Source: Paramacrobiotus richtersi
Taxonomy: Eukaryota; Tardigrada; Eutardigrada; Parachela; Macrobiotidae
Direction: 5' to 3'
Assembly: GCA_034698045.1 (NCBI GenBank)
Contig: JAQGAU010000567.1
Span: 1 to 26,218, forward strand
DNA length: 26,218 nt
A model generated the notes under the pieces. It did not search any database. It was not told the origin of the DNA and saw only the letters and a list, made by a program, of their open reading frames with translations. This document shows positions 1-10,854 of this stretch, in pieces (position 1 is the first letter of the stretch; each line of letters starts with the position of its first letter). The position numbers and the translations under genes are program-made.

Positions 1-41
1 TACTAAAGAAATACTGCCATAAAAAACTGCAGATGACTCAC

Positions 42-100
42 CGCGGGTGCATGGGCGCCTGTGGCATGGGTGGAATCATAGGAATCGGTTGGTTCATCAT
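42..100 (-). CDS. First exon of a Met/Pro-rich protein (partial, runs off left edge)
   Basis: The exon opens with two consecutive ATG codons and reads MMNQPIPMIPPMPQAPMHP, ending with two extra bases before a strong GTGAGT donor. The next exon must lie left of the window. The start is supported by a TATATAAG box about 60 bp upstream, the same geometry as at both cathepsin-like genes. Methionine and proline dominate and there is no signal peptide, so a cytosolic or nuclear low-complexity N-terminus is likely. The function is not recognisable. An internal exon is possible instead, because the bases before the ATG also form a weak acceptor (TTCTAAAG). Confidence 0.45.
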
Positions 101-159
101 CTTTAGAATAATTTTGATACCTTGTCTCACAAGACCAAAATAAAACAATATCCACAAAT

Positions 160-167
160 CTTATATA
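160..167 (-). promoter_or_regulatory. TATA box of the left-edge gene
   Basis: TATATAAG on the minus strand, about 60 bp upstream of the double ATG at position 100. A start site about 30 bp downstream would leave a short 5' UTR of some 35 bases. Spacing matches the other TATA boxes in the window. Confidence 0.4.
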
Positions 168-2531
168 ATAACTCAAAACTGACAGCGATAAACCTCTAGT
201 GCCTCGACTGCAGGACAGGTAGTGGAAGCCAAATTGCGTGAACTTTCTCAGTGGGATGCTGCAGCTGATGCGCGGTATTTTGCAGCCACACGCACCCCTG
301 GATTTTGTCGACGGTAGAACGGAACACCGTGTGACCGTGCTGCTTGCTCGTACAATCAGTACGATCCCACCAATCTCTTTCGTCTAAAAGATGTACTCGT
401 ATCAAGTACGAATGCAAATGCAACTTCTGCACTTTTTCCCACAGTCCGCTGCGATGGTATTGAAGCACGGTGCAAAAAGTTTGATTAACGATATTTCGCC
501 ACTTTAGGGCGGGTGTAGTGTACAATACAGATTACACCGCTATTGCCCTTTAATACCCAAAGTGAGCGAAGTTTAGATCATCAGTTTCCAGTCTCAAGCC
601 ACGAAATCGTGCTAAAACAAAGACACGACCTGTAACATGTCCTCAAACTGCTCAAAACATCCCAACGGGAACTCTTTTGGGAGGTCTAATTCAGATTTTT
701 CGGTTTTAGTTTTTAACAGATGTGCAACTGCTATGGTAAGTTTGAGCGCCAGCACTGTCATATCACCTTACGATTAAATTTCTTTAATTCCGCCAGTAAA
801 CGTTATGGCGACGTAAGTTCTGGTTTTCACCAAGATTATGACCGCTTTATGACAAGTAGAAGTAGTACTATAGTACGTCAGAAAGGAATGCAACAGATGC
901 GCTACGAATGAAGCCTTTTAAACCATGTTACTGTAGTTTATGGAAAAATACTGAATCAGCAGACTCGCATCATCTGTGCAGACTCTTGGTTAGAATTATA
1001 TTTAGATTTAATACACGACCTTCGAAAGTTGCAGCCCGTTTGTATCCTTTTATGCACCACCTTTTTGCGATCCTGAAATATCGTAAGATTCAATACAGCG
1101 TTACTGCGCCATTCATGTTTACTGTGTTCCTTTCGCGCGTTGCTGCGCGGAAATTCCGGTTTGGGCGATCAGTATCATTGCGCATTTGTTGCAGATGTGT
1201 CGTTGCCTGGGATCCATAATACGCCGGTGTCAACACCGCTCCCTGGGTGGTTCTTCCCCTGTACTAGAGAGAACACAGAAACCCAATTAACAAACAAACA
1301 TTAAACTATCATGAAACGCAATTTGCTCCTAGTTCTACCTTGTCAAGATAGCAGATACTGATTATAAGAAAACAAAGATGTCAACCATAAAACAGTCAAA
1401 CGTTTCACAACAAAGAAATTTCTGAGCGAACATTAGTGGACTCTTCATATTCGGGTTTTTGAGGAACGTAAGAAAACACAAAGCAAAAACTACAAAGACT
1501 GTAATTGTCCAAATCTCTCCGCTCTATCCATGGTGCCCAAAATGGACGCTGCATTTCCCCTTTGTAGCACGATGGCCAGGCGTGCCGTAAAAATTCATGG
1601 GTCCGGGTTCGTCTCTGTGTTCTTTCAGGCGTTTGCCGATTTAGCAGATACTGGGCGCTTCTTCGTTAGCTACAACGCCAGTGGTTAGAGCCGTAGCTTC
1701 TGCAGGTAAACGAACAAGTACATTGTTTTCTCTCGGAAGCGTAGAAAACGGTTGCCGACTGTTATGTTTTGATGAATCGTTTATGGAATTCTAAACCCTA
1801 TCCCACACGTCTCTGCAAGACTACGTACCATAGCTTGCCAATAAAGCAACAGCTAGAACATCACCTTTTCGCATCTATGCATGCCGCTGGTCGAGATGCT
1901 ATCCCTCTTACTGGTGCGAATTATCATTCTTGTTGTTTTCACCAGACGATCTGGACATATATCTTTCCAGTTACCGTATGCCGCGTATCGTTTTTTTGTA
2001 CTTTCAGTATTATTTATGGATTTGTGTTATCCAAACCATATATTTTCTCAGAGTTGTAGAACGCTGGAATTGTCATACTTCATTGGATTCCGTATCGCCA
2101 CTCATCTACCAGTAGTGTGTTAACGATCGGTAGCGCTCTGTGCTCAAACTTTCGACGAACTTACATGTTCATAATGTCATATAATATTGTCGCCGTAATC
2201 CATTTGATCTGCACACATTTTGCTCACTTTTATACATTCGGTAACAAATGTACTAATGTTTTCTATTCATATCAATCACACTGGTGCCCTCGCTTTCCGA
2301 AGAAAATGATTCCACTGCTATTTTCAAGACTGTCAAATGACAAGTATGGTGACGGGGATCGGTGTTCTTTATCCGGATAGACCGGATCAGTGCCGATCTT
2401 CACGAGATGTTATCATTAACAAATGCAGAGAACGGATCAGAATGATTATGAACTTATGAGAGCGCATGTTCGAGGTAACGCGGATGCATGCGAATGTAAC
2501 GAACAAAATTCGATTTCAGCGGCCGATTTCG
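168..2531. other. No supportable gene
   Basis: Only short open frames occur here and none has convincing composition plus splice sites. The best of the weak ones are a 52-codon plus frame at 1530-1688 and a 109-codon minus frame at 196-525. No repeat family, tRNA or transposon protein was recognised. It probably holds the upstream region of the left-edge gene and otherwise intergenic DNA. Confidence 0.5.
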
Positions 2532-3545
2532 ATGGCGAATGAGAAGAGCGCACTGCCAAAACCTCCTGTGCCACTGTCGACATCGAAAGCAACGGCAGCA
2601 ACGACAGTTGCCATTAATGCGTTCCTCGGTTACGCTGACACTTTTATCTGTATAACTGCGCTGCTGTGTCGTTGAGGGAGAAGGGTGAGATATCGGTATA
2701 GTTTTGACCTTTTGCATTATCGTTAATCCGGCCGCTGGGAACACGGCCGGTCTTCACGCAGTATTGTGATCTTTCGTTGCGGTTTCTGTTAATTATGACT
2801 TGGTTTGTTAACGTTCTCTATTTTGTGACTGTGGCGGTTTTATTGTCACGCTTTGATACGTTTTGTTTCCTTGCTGTGAATTAAAGACATCTCGTCGGGT
2901 TTGTTAATGTGCAGCTTATGCCCATGTTGGCATAAACAATTTGATAGTTTGGCGCTTTTAAAATTTTAACGTTACTAATGTTTTTGAGTACAGGACCAAA
3001 CAATAAACGTGCACTGTACACGATCGAGGAATACAGGAGATTATACTGTTGCATCAAATGAAGTCGCGGGGGTACTTCGCACTTGGTGCACTGTGACGCT
3101 TGTGAAACTTGTCGCTCTTGTATTCGAAATTAATGAAGTAAAAGAGAATACACCTTCACCGGTAGCTTTCAAAAGTAGTTTTAAAAACTGAGTCGATCTC
3201 GAAATGCTTAATTAAGATGAAGACGTCAGGGTCAAGACCAGTACAAACATTACGTGAATAACAACGGTACTTCACCTCGCAGGTGCAAAGAATATCGGGT
3301 GGCAACGGCTCGGGCCGTGGAGGCAGCAGGGGCAAGATGCAGAGCTTGACCCAATCGCCGGTTAGTGGGAAATTCATTAGAGAACGAGCGACTAAATTGG
3401 AAACGTCCAGTGGAAGTTCCTACTTCCAGATTTTTTAGTCCCTGCCCACAACGAGATGAGCAGTCTTCTGGCTGCAGAGAATTCTTCGCACAAATCGATC
3501 GGCGGATTTAGCACACCCATGCAAGCTATACTTGTAGGAGTTTAG
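2532..3545 (+). CDS. Possible small three-exon gene, 93 aa, unknown
   Basis: Three candidate exons join in one consistent reading frame: 2532-2628 (ends phase 1 before GTTACG), 3283-3360 (after CTCGCAG, ends before GTTAGT) and 3439-3545 (after a T-rich TTTTTTAG, ends at a TAG stop). The total is 282 bases, exactly 94 codons. The product begins MANEKSALPKPPVPL, continues through a Thr/Ala-rich stretch and ends STPMQAILVGV. There is no signal peptide or recognisable domain. The case rests on phase consistency and ordinary composition, which chance could produce. An acceptor-like site just before the ATG (ATTTCAG at 2513-2519) hints at an upstream 5' exon. Confidence 0.3.
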
Positions 3546-3606
3546 TGAGTGCTAAAGGTCAACAAGTTCATTTTCTACTCGTGTCATTTTCTATAGTCAC
3601 TGTACA

Positions 3607-3939
3607 CTAACGTATGCCCATGTCCAACAGGAGTGTGCACGTGGTCGAATGTAAAAACATGTGTATGTGTATCGCATGCTTATTGTTAGCGGAAAATAAC
3701 AGTGTTTGTGCGATGCGTATCATTTCCTGTCTAGGTGCTTCGTAGATACCCAGTCTCTTTACAAACTCACCGTCGTCTGCATTGTGCTGTAATGGTACCT
3801 GGTTCTTCCTTCTGGTTGCCATCCTCATGATTTCGTCAATCGTTTGGTTCAAATGCCGACATATTCTGAAGAGATCGGTTACAGTGAACCGTTCCATCAT
3901 GCCTATCGTCAGCATTTGCACTGGCGCGAGTTGAACCAC
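3607..3939 (-). CDS. Weak ORF or exon with helical, charged composition
   Basis: A 110-codon open frame with plausible protein composition. The first part is rich in Leu/Ile/Arg and could form an amphipathic helix (TDLFRICRHLNQTIDEIM). A possible donor CAG|GTACCA lies inside the frame, so the coding part may be only its first 47 codons. No family was recognised and no partner exons could be linked with confidence. It may simply be a chance ORF. Confidence 0.2.
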   Translation of the reverse strand: MVQLAPVQMLTIGMMERFTVTDLFRICRHLNQTIDEIMRMATRRKNQVPLQHNADDGEFVKRLGIYEAPRQEMIRIAQTLLFSANNKHAIHIHMFLHSTTCTLLLDMGIR

Positions 3940-5220
3940 TGATGGCTCACATGTTCAGCGGGAACAGCATACAGCCTTCCTTGTTTATTTTGCCTTGACC
4001 TTTTCGACAATACTATTTCTGATAACCAAACTGTGATAACCATTGCTTACAGCATGAGAGTATTCCTGCTCACTTCAGTCGTGAACATCTATTTATTCAT
4101 GCCGGTCTCGTCTTTCCTCCTATACGTTCAAACAGTCATCGACCCGGTGCTGTTGGTATGCTTCACCGAGAATGGAGACACATGTTCCGGAAGTGGATGG
4201 GCCGTTAGTGCTGCGGGAAGGACTGCCTGCGTCTCGCGCAATAAAACCCATTGTCATTTTATAATTAATTTGCTTAACCATAACAAGAATCTGCATTTTC
4301 AAACACGTGCGGAACAAGAGGGTGACTTTCGGCGGTAAAGTAGTGTCGAGCGCATGGCGATACTGCAACGTTTCTTTCAGGCGAAGCTGCTGTTGTGACA
4401 TTACGAAACTAAAACAGTTATGACTTCTGCGCATAAACAACAGTACCTACTTATCCCACTCTTCCAGGCCAACGCTAAGTACGCTTTATCGGTGGACAGA
4501 GTACATACATAACACTATCTGTATAGTGATGCTAAATTAAGACAAATTTAATGTTGCTGTACAAATAAGATTTCTCCATAGTCGTTTATTTCCCCCGCGG
4601 CTAATGTGACCTTCGCGGACAAATCGTTCAAAATGATACATGCAGGAATAGTGGTCATTATCATTTTCATTTGCATATAATATGGAAGTTTTCCTGAAGC
4701 GTTGAATTCTTCCCGGAGAGCACCAAATCGACTTGCTGCTACTTTTAGCAGATTTCATCACGCTAACGACAGCGTATATGCGTGTGAAGTCAAGGGCTGC
4801 TTCCCTGACACAAGTTTCCTTAACGCTATGAAGAGATACTGCATTACAGTTTCAGATCTTCATTGCACTGACAATAAGTGACTGCATCAAAATTTTCTTT
4901 CTACGACTACACTATACTGTAGAAATGTTTACTATAACGTTGTTCCAAGGTGCTTATAAGTCATTTCAGACGAGCTCTACATTAATCGATCGCCAACCCT
5001 CGTATAGGTTTTCGTGCGCTTATTGTTTGCCTAATAATGGGGTAATGTATTGACGGGATGATGCTGTTGGTACTCAGGGGACAGGGAGGAATCTGTTTGG
5101 TTACCCGGTTTGCACGAGATGATATAATTTAATAAGCAAGTACACCTAACGTGTAAGCTGCCAAGAATCTTTGTTGAGCCAGAGTTGCATTAAAAATGAT
5201 TCGCATCAGTGCCGCATAAC
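3940..5220. other. Intergenic region upstream of the receptor gene
   Basis: It contains overlapping short frames on both strands (4033-4338 +, 4120-4440 -, 4537-4761 -). The plus frame has a hydrophobic start from the ATG at 4054, but no splice or promoter support. The promoter of the receptor gene should lie in the last few hundred bases; a TTAAAAA-type element near 5190 is only a weak candidate. Confidence 0.4.
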
Positions 5221-5249
5221 ATGGCTTTTGAAACTGGAACTGTACTGAA

Positions 5250-7142
5250 ATGCATCTCCCCATATATATCCCTACTGGGAGTCTTGGGTTTTGGAGTTAT
5301 TTCTCTTTCCGCTTACCTCATACGAAGTACGTCTGGAGGCGCACACTAGGGATCTTTTGGAAAATCTGCACAATTTTGAATGTTTTTCTTATTGTGGCGA
5401 CCGCACTCATCAACACGTATCATATGTACACCTTGTCCTCGCAGAAACAAACGGCCACATCCACCCAGGAGGTCCTTACTCAAGCAATGATTGCTGTCAG
5501 TTACGTGTGTATCTGTATGGTCTATCTGCACATGATTTGGTCACACACCGAACTGGTCGATATTGTCTACAAACTCGACTGTTTTGGTGTCAAACACTTT
5601 GACAGGGTAACCCAAAGGTATTTTTTTATCGCAGCAGTATTGGCACTCATAAATGTTACTGGGATGACTTGTTGGCGCATTTGGCCGATAATCAGGGACG
5701 GCTTCATTACCGGGAACGGGACCGAAGCTGTCGGAATTCTTTGGCTATTGCGTGATATGCAATCGAGTCATGCATCCGCATTCTTCGTACTGCGCGTTTT
5801 CTTCATCCCGCACTATTGTATTTACGTTGCTAGCATTGCTATTTCGCAGAATATGGCTCTTCTAGTGATTATAACTGCTGCACTAGGCCTGCGCGGAATG
5901 CGACATTCCTTAAACGCTGTTCTTAGTACCAATATGGGCGGATGCCAAAAAATGCCTGAAACCGACAGAACGCTGAAAGCCAGTTTTGAGGAATGGAATT
6001 ATCAAAAAATAAAACTGGTTCTTGACGATCATGCAGAGTTCTGTGACGAAGTGGCACGGCTGGATTCCATAACAAATTTTCCCAATTTGATCATGTCTTT
6101 GTTTTACATACTGTGTGTCATGGCTGCTGTACCGATTTTGGACGGGAACTGGATGCCGCTTGTATTACAGAATGGGATTACCGGCGCTTATAACCTCGCT
6201 ATACTTACTGCTAGCTGTGTAGCTGTGAATATTCAGGTATTCAAAGCAATTCACGGAGCTACAGATTTTACACTCTTGTCAGGCTGCCTTATCGTAATTT
6301 TGGCAGTTACACCCGAAAATTTTAGATTTCGTTACGAATGAGATTTTTAGTTTTTTTTCCATTTGATATTTTAACTGCGAATAATTGCTGCAGCTCATGC
6401 GCGTGGCATAGTGATGCAATCTATAGGTATTACCGCATATATTATACGTCGGAAAAATAAGTATTATTATAGATGCTGACACTGCTATATATTATTGCAG
6501 GCTGAATCAGTTGTGCCGGCCATTTTCAAATTCATTCGGGAAGTGAAGGACCAGAAAGTTCGCGACAGTCTGTTCTTTTACATTGCCCAACAACAGGCAG
6601 CTGTTGTAGGGATGACGATTGGAAAGTTCTTTCTGATTAACCGTCAATTTGTTGCATCTGTAAGTCACACCGCCTTTGTGCTATGGTGCGTGTACACTTG
6701 CGATTTTTGGAGAAAATCGTAACTTAACAAAAAGTCGCAAGTCTAAACGCTGCGAGGGGTGACATCATGCACTGCAACTCTTGAAAAAGATGAACGTTTG
6801 TGCGTTCTTTTCGTGCAACGTTTGCTGTTTTGTGTTTTGGTTGGAGGCTAAATGCTTCGCACGAAGATATGTGTAAACTTTTTGTTGCAGCTGACGAAAA
6901 AGTCTCATGCAACGCAAAAACTGCAGCAGTTTGCTTCTCAAATCGTCGCACGTGTAAACGCACGGTGCACCATTAGAGCACAACTTTATTTTGTCTGTTT
7001 GCAGCTGCTGGGAGCCGTTGTCACATATGCGCTGATCATACGCGAATCAGGAGACAAGGGTTTATCCTCTGAGGACATCGCACTGCTGGAGAAAGCATTC
7101 CACGTCAAGTGCAAAAATGGAAGCACAGGACTAATTGCTTAA
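5250..7142 (+). CDS. Gustatory-receptor-like seven-transmembrane protein
   Basis: A probable chemosensory ion-channel receptor of the insect-type gustatory receptor (GR/OR) superfamily, acting in the plasma membrane of sensory cells. Exons are 5250-6236, 6501-6659 and 7005-7142, with canonical splice sites and all junctions in phase 0; the product is 427 aa, normal for the family. Hydrophobic segments lie near residues 34-52, 78-96, 124-142, 175-210, 275-293 and 300-328. The last is encoded by exon 3 and carries the family signature: GKFFLINRQF, then LLGAVVTYALI, corresponding to the TY-containing TM7 motif. The usual final Gln-Phe is not kept. A long charged loop separates TM4 and TM5, as in GRs. 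The N-terminus is uncertain because an ATG at 5221 opens another frame that also looks receptor-like. Ligand unknown. Confidence 0.75.
6684..6972. mobile_element. MITE-like element in receptor intron 2
   Basis: About 289 bp bounded by imperfect inverted repeats of roughly 30 bases. The left end begins TGGTGCGTGTACACTTGCGA; the right end, read on the other strand, begins TGGTGCACCGTGCGTTTACA and continues CGTGCGA. A TA lies immediately left of it, and TTA follows on the right, compatible with a TA target duplication of the Tc1/mariner type. There is no coding capacity. It sits wholly inside the 345-bp intron 6660-7004, so splicing need not be affected. The repeats are imperfect, so this is a tentative call. 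Confidence 0.4.
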
Positions 7143-7451
7143 ATAGTCGACCATTTGCTTGTAATTACTACAAACGCCAGTTATAACATTAATCCCCGTA
7201 CATTTTTAATGTGTACGAATACTAGCTCTTTTTTTAAAACTGGGGATACTTTCGCTTCTCGTGATCGTTTGCTTTTTGATTGATTGGTGACCTTTTAAAA
7301 AGTTGACTTGTCGCACTTTAACGGCATTCACGATTTCGAGTTTACAGTAGTTTGAGTACATTGATTATAGACAGGATACACCCAAGGAAGCTACGTAACC
7401 ATAGCAAAAAAGGTCACCACACCTAACATGCGAATACTGACTTTTGAATGG
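7143..7451. other. Intergenic region between convergent genes
   Basis: This holds the 3' ends of the receptor (+) and the oxidase (-). It is AT-rich with a small imperfect hairpin around 7198-7219 (CGTACATT paired with AATGTGTACG). I see no canonical AATAAA in the expected places and no further gene. Confidence 0.5.
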
Positions 7452-9369
7452 TTAATCATGCCAGTAGTGCAGAACTTCTGGAGCATACGTTTGATTCCCA
7501 TACGCCGATCCTCCGAACCTCAAATATCCATCCGCCAATCGCATCGGCAACGGGGCCAGATCCTCTGGCTCTCCAAACACCCATACCGTCTGCATCCCCA
7601 TAATCATATGCTGCAGAATATGACAGTGAATCATCCACACTCCGGGATTCTGCACCCGTAGTCGCATGACCCGCCAACTATACACCTTCCCTGGCATCGG
7701 GTTCTTCACGGAGCTCGGATCTGGTCGGTAGAAATTCGAAGTATCCCGTGTGATGATTCTCCCATGTCTAGCCTGTAACCTCGCTTCATTTGCTACCGGA
7801 TCGTACGTCCCAGAACCAGTTCCCATGTCGTAATAGTGATCCCCATGGGCATGCCATGGATGCGGATACACCGCCCCGCCCGGGTTGTTGCCGATTAGCT
7901 GCCACACAATCTCCAGCACTTCACCAATCTTTGCGGGGAATGTCTTTGTGACATTATCAAAACCTCCGTTTTGTACGGCGCGCTCATAATTCGGGAAAGA
8001 ATTAGCGTTATTCTTGTACAGTGAAACCAAATACGGTTCATTCGCGGTATCCTCATACCAAGGCGATCCTGATTGTTCGTAAAAGGTCATCGATCCCACA
8101 GAAGTGTTCTTTGTAATCTCCTGGACATTGATGTACACTCTTCTCGTCACTTCTTGCAGTGTAGGAAACGGGTTGGAATAGTCTTCTTTCAACGGCTGTA
8201 ACTGATCCTCTAACCAACCGTCGACAAACGTTTCGTTCGGTAGTATTAAAGGTTTCGTATTCGGAAGGGAAAAGGTGTCAATCGGACCAGATCCAGTAGC
8301 GTACTTTAATATTCCATAACCCCGCACATCATCCGAGTCCGCGGAACGTATCTCAAACTGCATCCAGAACCTGCTTTTCCCAGCTAACTCTGTCCTGGTC
8401 TTGGAGAAAAGAAGTGCGCTGTATCGTTGCCCGGAACTTATTTCCAAATGGTCAACAACATGCGGCATTACATACTTCCCATCCACCTCAATCAAGACCA
8501 AATTTAAGTGTTCCTCAAAGGCGACAAATATCTGTGAATATGTCGTTGCGCCAACGAACCTCATGCGGTACGCTTTATTTGGTTCGATCTCAGTCACAGC
8601 CATTTCACATCCCTTTCCGGGTTTAGCGACCGTGGTATTCATTGTGCGGGATTGGCCGTTCACGGCGACGTTCTTCGGGTTACCTGGCCATATCAGACCA
8701 ACCTGACTTTTCAGTCCCTTCTCGATCTGTGCATCCGTTTCGTAGTAGACATCCTGGAATAAAATGATTCTGTCTTCATCGTACTGGTACGGAGGTTTTG
8801 TACCGTTGGCTTCTTCGACAATTAGCGCGCCGTAAGCAGTGACAGCTTGAAACCCAACATGAGAATGGTAAAAGTATGTGCCAGCGTCGTCTGGTTGTAG
8901 TTGGAATTCGTAGTCAAAGTAGTGGTGCGGGGGGATGGGCCACTGACTGGCCATTGGTGTTCCATCGGAGAAGGGTGCCATGCGTTGCGTAAGTCCGTGC
9001 CAGTGCTGTAAGACGAACGAATGACATTTATTGAACGTAGCAGTACGATTACATGCATATATGTGCAGATATACTTGCAATTGTTAGGTTCGCACGGTCC
9101 ATGTCGTTGTAAACCCTTATCCACACTTTCTGCCCTTCTTTGAACCGTAACGTGGGACCTGGTACGGTGCCGTTAATAACCGTGGACAGCCGGGCGGTAC
9201 AGTCAGTTCTGATGACACTGGACGTCACTCGTAAAATATGATCCGGTTGAAATTTACCATCATGTACGGAAATGTATGGAGAGGAGTTTGGATAATACAC
9301 CATGCATGGGGAATATTTTGTCCAAAGAGACAGCAGTACAAAGATATGAAAGATGAAATAAGCAGCCAT
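7452..9369 (-). CDS. Secreted multicopper oxidase, laccase/ascorbate-oxidase-like
   Basis: It oxidises phenols, ascorbate-like substrates or metal ions with four-electron reduction of O2 to water. Exons are 9079-9369 and 7452-9005. The start at 9369 was chosen because MAAYFIFHIFVLLSLW is a good signal peptide; an upstream in-frame ATG at 9444 would add 25 residues. Length is 614 aa. All four copper motifs are intact: HWHG (98-101), YHSHVG (143-148), HPWHAHG (479-485) and HCHILQHMIMGM (557-568) with Cys558 and axial Met568. The three cupredoxin domains are in the usual order. From memory, stretches such as SDGTP, GTYFYHSHVGFQA and ILQHMIMGMQTVWVFG resemble ascomycete oxidases more than arthropod laccases, which have FWHSHTGLQR here. 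The single 73-bp intron uses a GC donor. Confidence 0.9.
9006..9078 (-). other. GC-AG intron of the oxidase gene
   Basis: The only junction that restores the conserved LTIHWHGL motif joins ...ACAATT directly to CACTGG. It uses a GCAAGT donor and a TTACAG acceptor. Nearby GT dinucleotides at the donor side give the wrong phase for the HWHG frame. Apart from position 2, the donor matches the consensus, as is typical of GC-AG introns. Confidence 0.75.
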
Positions 9370-9622
9370 GAGATATGCACCAGCATCCGTGCAGAGATTC
9401 CTTCGAAAGTAGACTGATTCCAATGGCACAGCCACAGTCTTCACACTGACATTACCGTAGTGGCAATGGCTTTTCGACCGTCAACAGGATCATGCCAGTA
9501 CGACCATATCGCCCGCGATGAAAATGAACAGCGTCTAATTGGTAAAATAGCTGTAATTGCTCGCAGTTTTGCCGGCCACGCTTTGCTACAGCGAACAAAA
9601 TACAATAAAATTTATGTGGGTG

Positions 9623-9629
9623 TTATATA
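9623..9629 (-). promoter_or_regulatory. Candidate TATA box for the oxidase gene
   Basis: TATATAA on the minus strand, about 255 bp upstream of the preferred start codon (180 bp from the alternative upstream ATG). This is farther than at the other genes, so it would imply a long 5' UTR or an unseen leader exon. Weak. Confidence 0.2.
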
Positions 9630-10854
9630 CCGTTGGAACAAGCTGCTTTATGCGACTTAGAGTGTCGAGATATTATTAGACCCTTGACATATTTTCACAA
9701 GGCACTTATGAATCTAAGGTAAATATAATTACCATTATCGTCACAAAAAAATATGCAACGCAAGCTGATTGTCATGCGTACTGAGAACAGGATATTTCTT
9801 GCACGCGCATCCGCGGTAAATTTTGGATTTGCACTGCACACATGTTGTCAGTGTTAGCCTTAATTCTTTACACCTGGAGCTTACGCACGCAAGATATTTG
9901 GGTAGCCCACGATAGGACTGAGGTTCCTCCTTATTAAAGATCCAACTGGGCTATGATACGTTTCGAACTTCGAAGTGTGAATATCGAAAGCCGATCACAC
10001 GTGCGTACTAAATGCGCTCCACTAAAACGTATCGGGAACGCCTTTGTAGAACAACGCTAATTCTTTTCTTGGTCGCCAAACGCCCAGAGCGAGTTGTACT
10101 GATCAACTGATTCTTTATGACCTTTTGTTTATGAATGCGCACTACTTTGGGTAAAACACATGCTCTAAACATCCTTCATCACGATCATAACAGTCTGTTA
10201 CTAGTAATCGATTGATAAAGTACTGGTAAAGTATTCCAAACAACGCAGTTACCATTCATATGACGATGCTTACAAGTTAACTGCTTCCTGGACATCAATA
10301 CCTCTATAACATCACAGTTGCGTTTTCATTGTGTACCCAATCTTTCCTGTGGCATAACCACAGCATAATGGGCATGATAGGATTCGTCCTGACTCCAGTC
10401 GCAGACCTGTATAACGCTTAAGGGGATCTCGTTTGTACACACATGTGCACTTGTCTATCCGGAGGTGCTTTTCTGCTTCCACAAAAAATGGCGAAACAAC
10501 TTTACGCAGTGGATTTTTGGGTTAATCGCAACCATCCATCATGGAAATTTTTCGACACGACTGAATCTCGGGTGCGGTTTCTTACAAATAACCGGCTGTT
10601 GTAGCAGCAAGTTACTTAAGTTACGTTTGCCTTTTTGCTATAACGGTTTTATTGTAACCCTTCGTGCAACAGTGTAAAACTCGAGATTATGCATTATTCA
10701 CGAGTTTTTCCAGATGTGCAGCGGCACGGTGACTAGATTCTTTCGATCGCTATTCGTTGATCTCCGCACTGCGTGAACGAGCTACTGACTGGAACAGGTT
10801 CCGATAACTGCAAGAAAAGCTGTTATTAGTATTGTATAATAATCTAAAGTTTTT
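9630..10854. other. Intergenic region
   Basis: Upstream of the oxidase and downstream of the first cathepsin-like gene. No gene, repeat or RNA was recognised. A 70-codon plus frame at 10465-10677 has no support. I looked for a homologue of the 55-residue Cys-rich tail of the second cathepsin-like gene and did not see one. Confidence 0.5.

Noticed and set aside
1530-1688. 52-aa plus-strand frame beginning MVPKMDAAFPLC
   Set aside because: No promoter, no splice partners and no recognisable domain; it also contains an in-frame acceptor-like site, so composition alone is not enough.
4054-4338. Plus frame with a hydrophobic, signal-like start (MRVFLLTSVV)
   Set aside because: An overlapping minus frame of equal length, no TATA box, and an AATAAAA in the middle of the frame; no family recognised.
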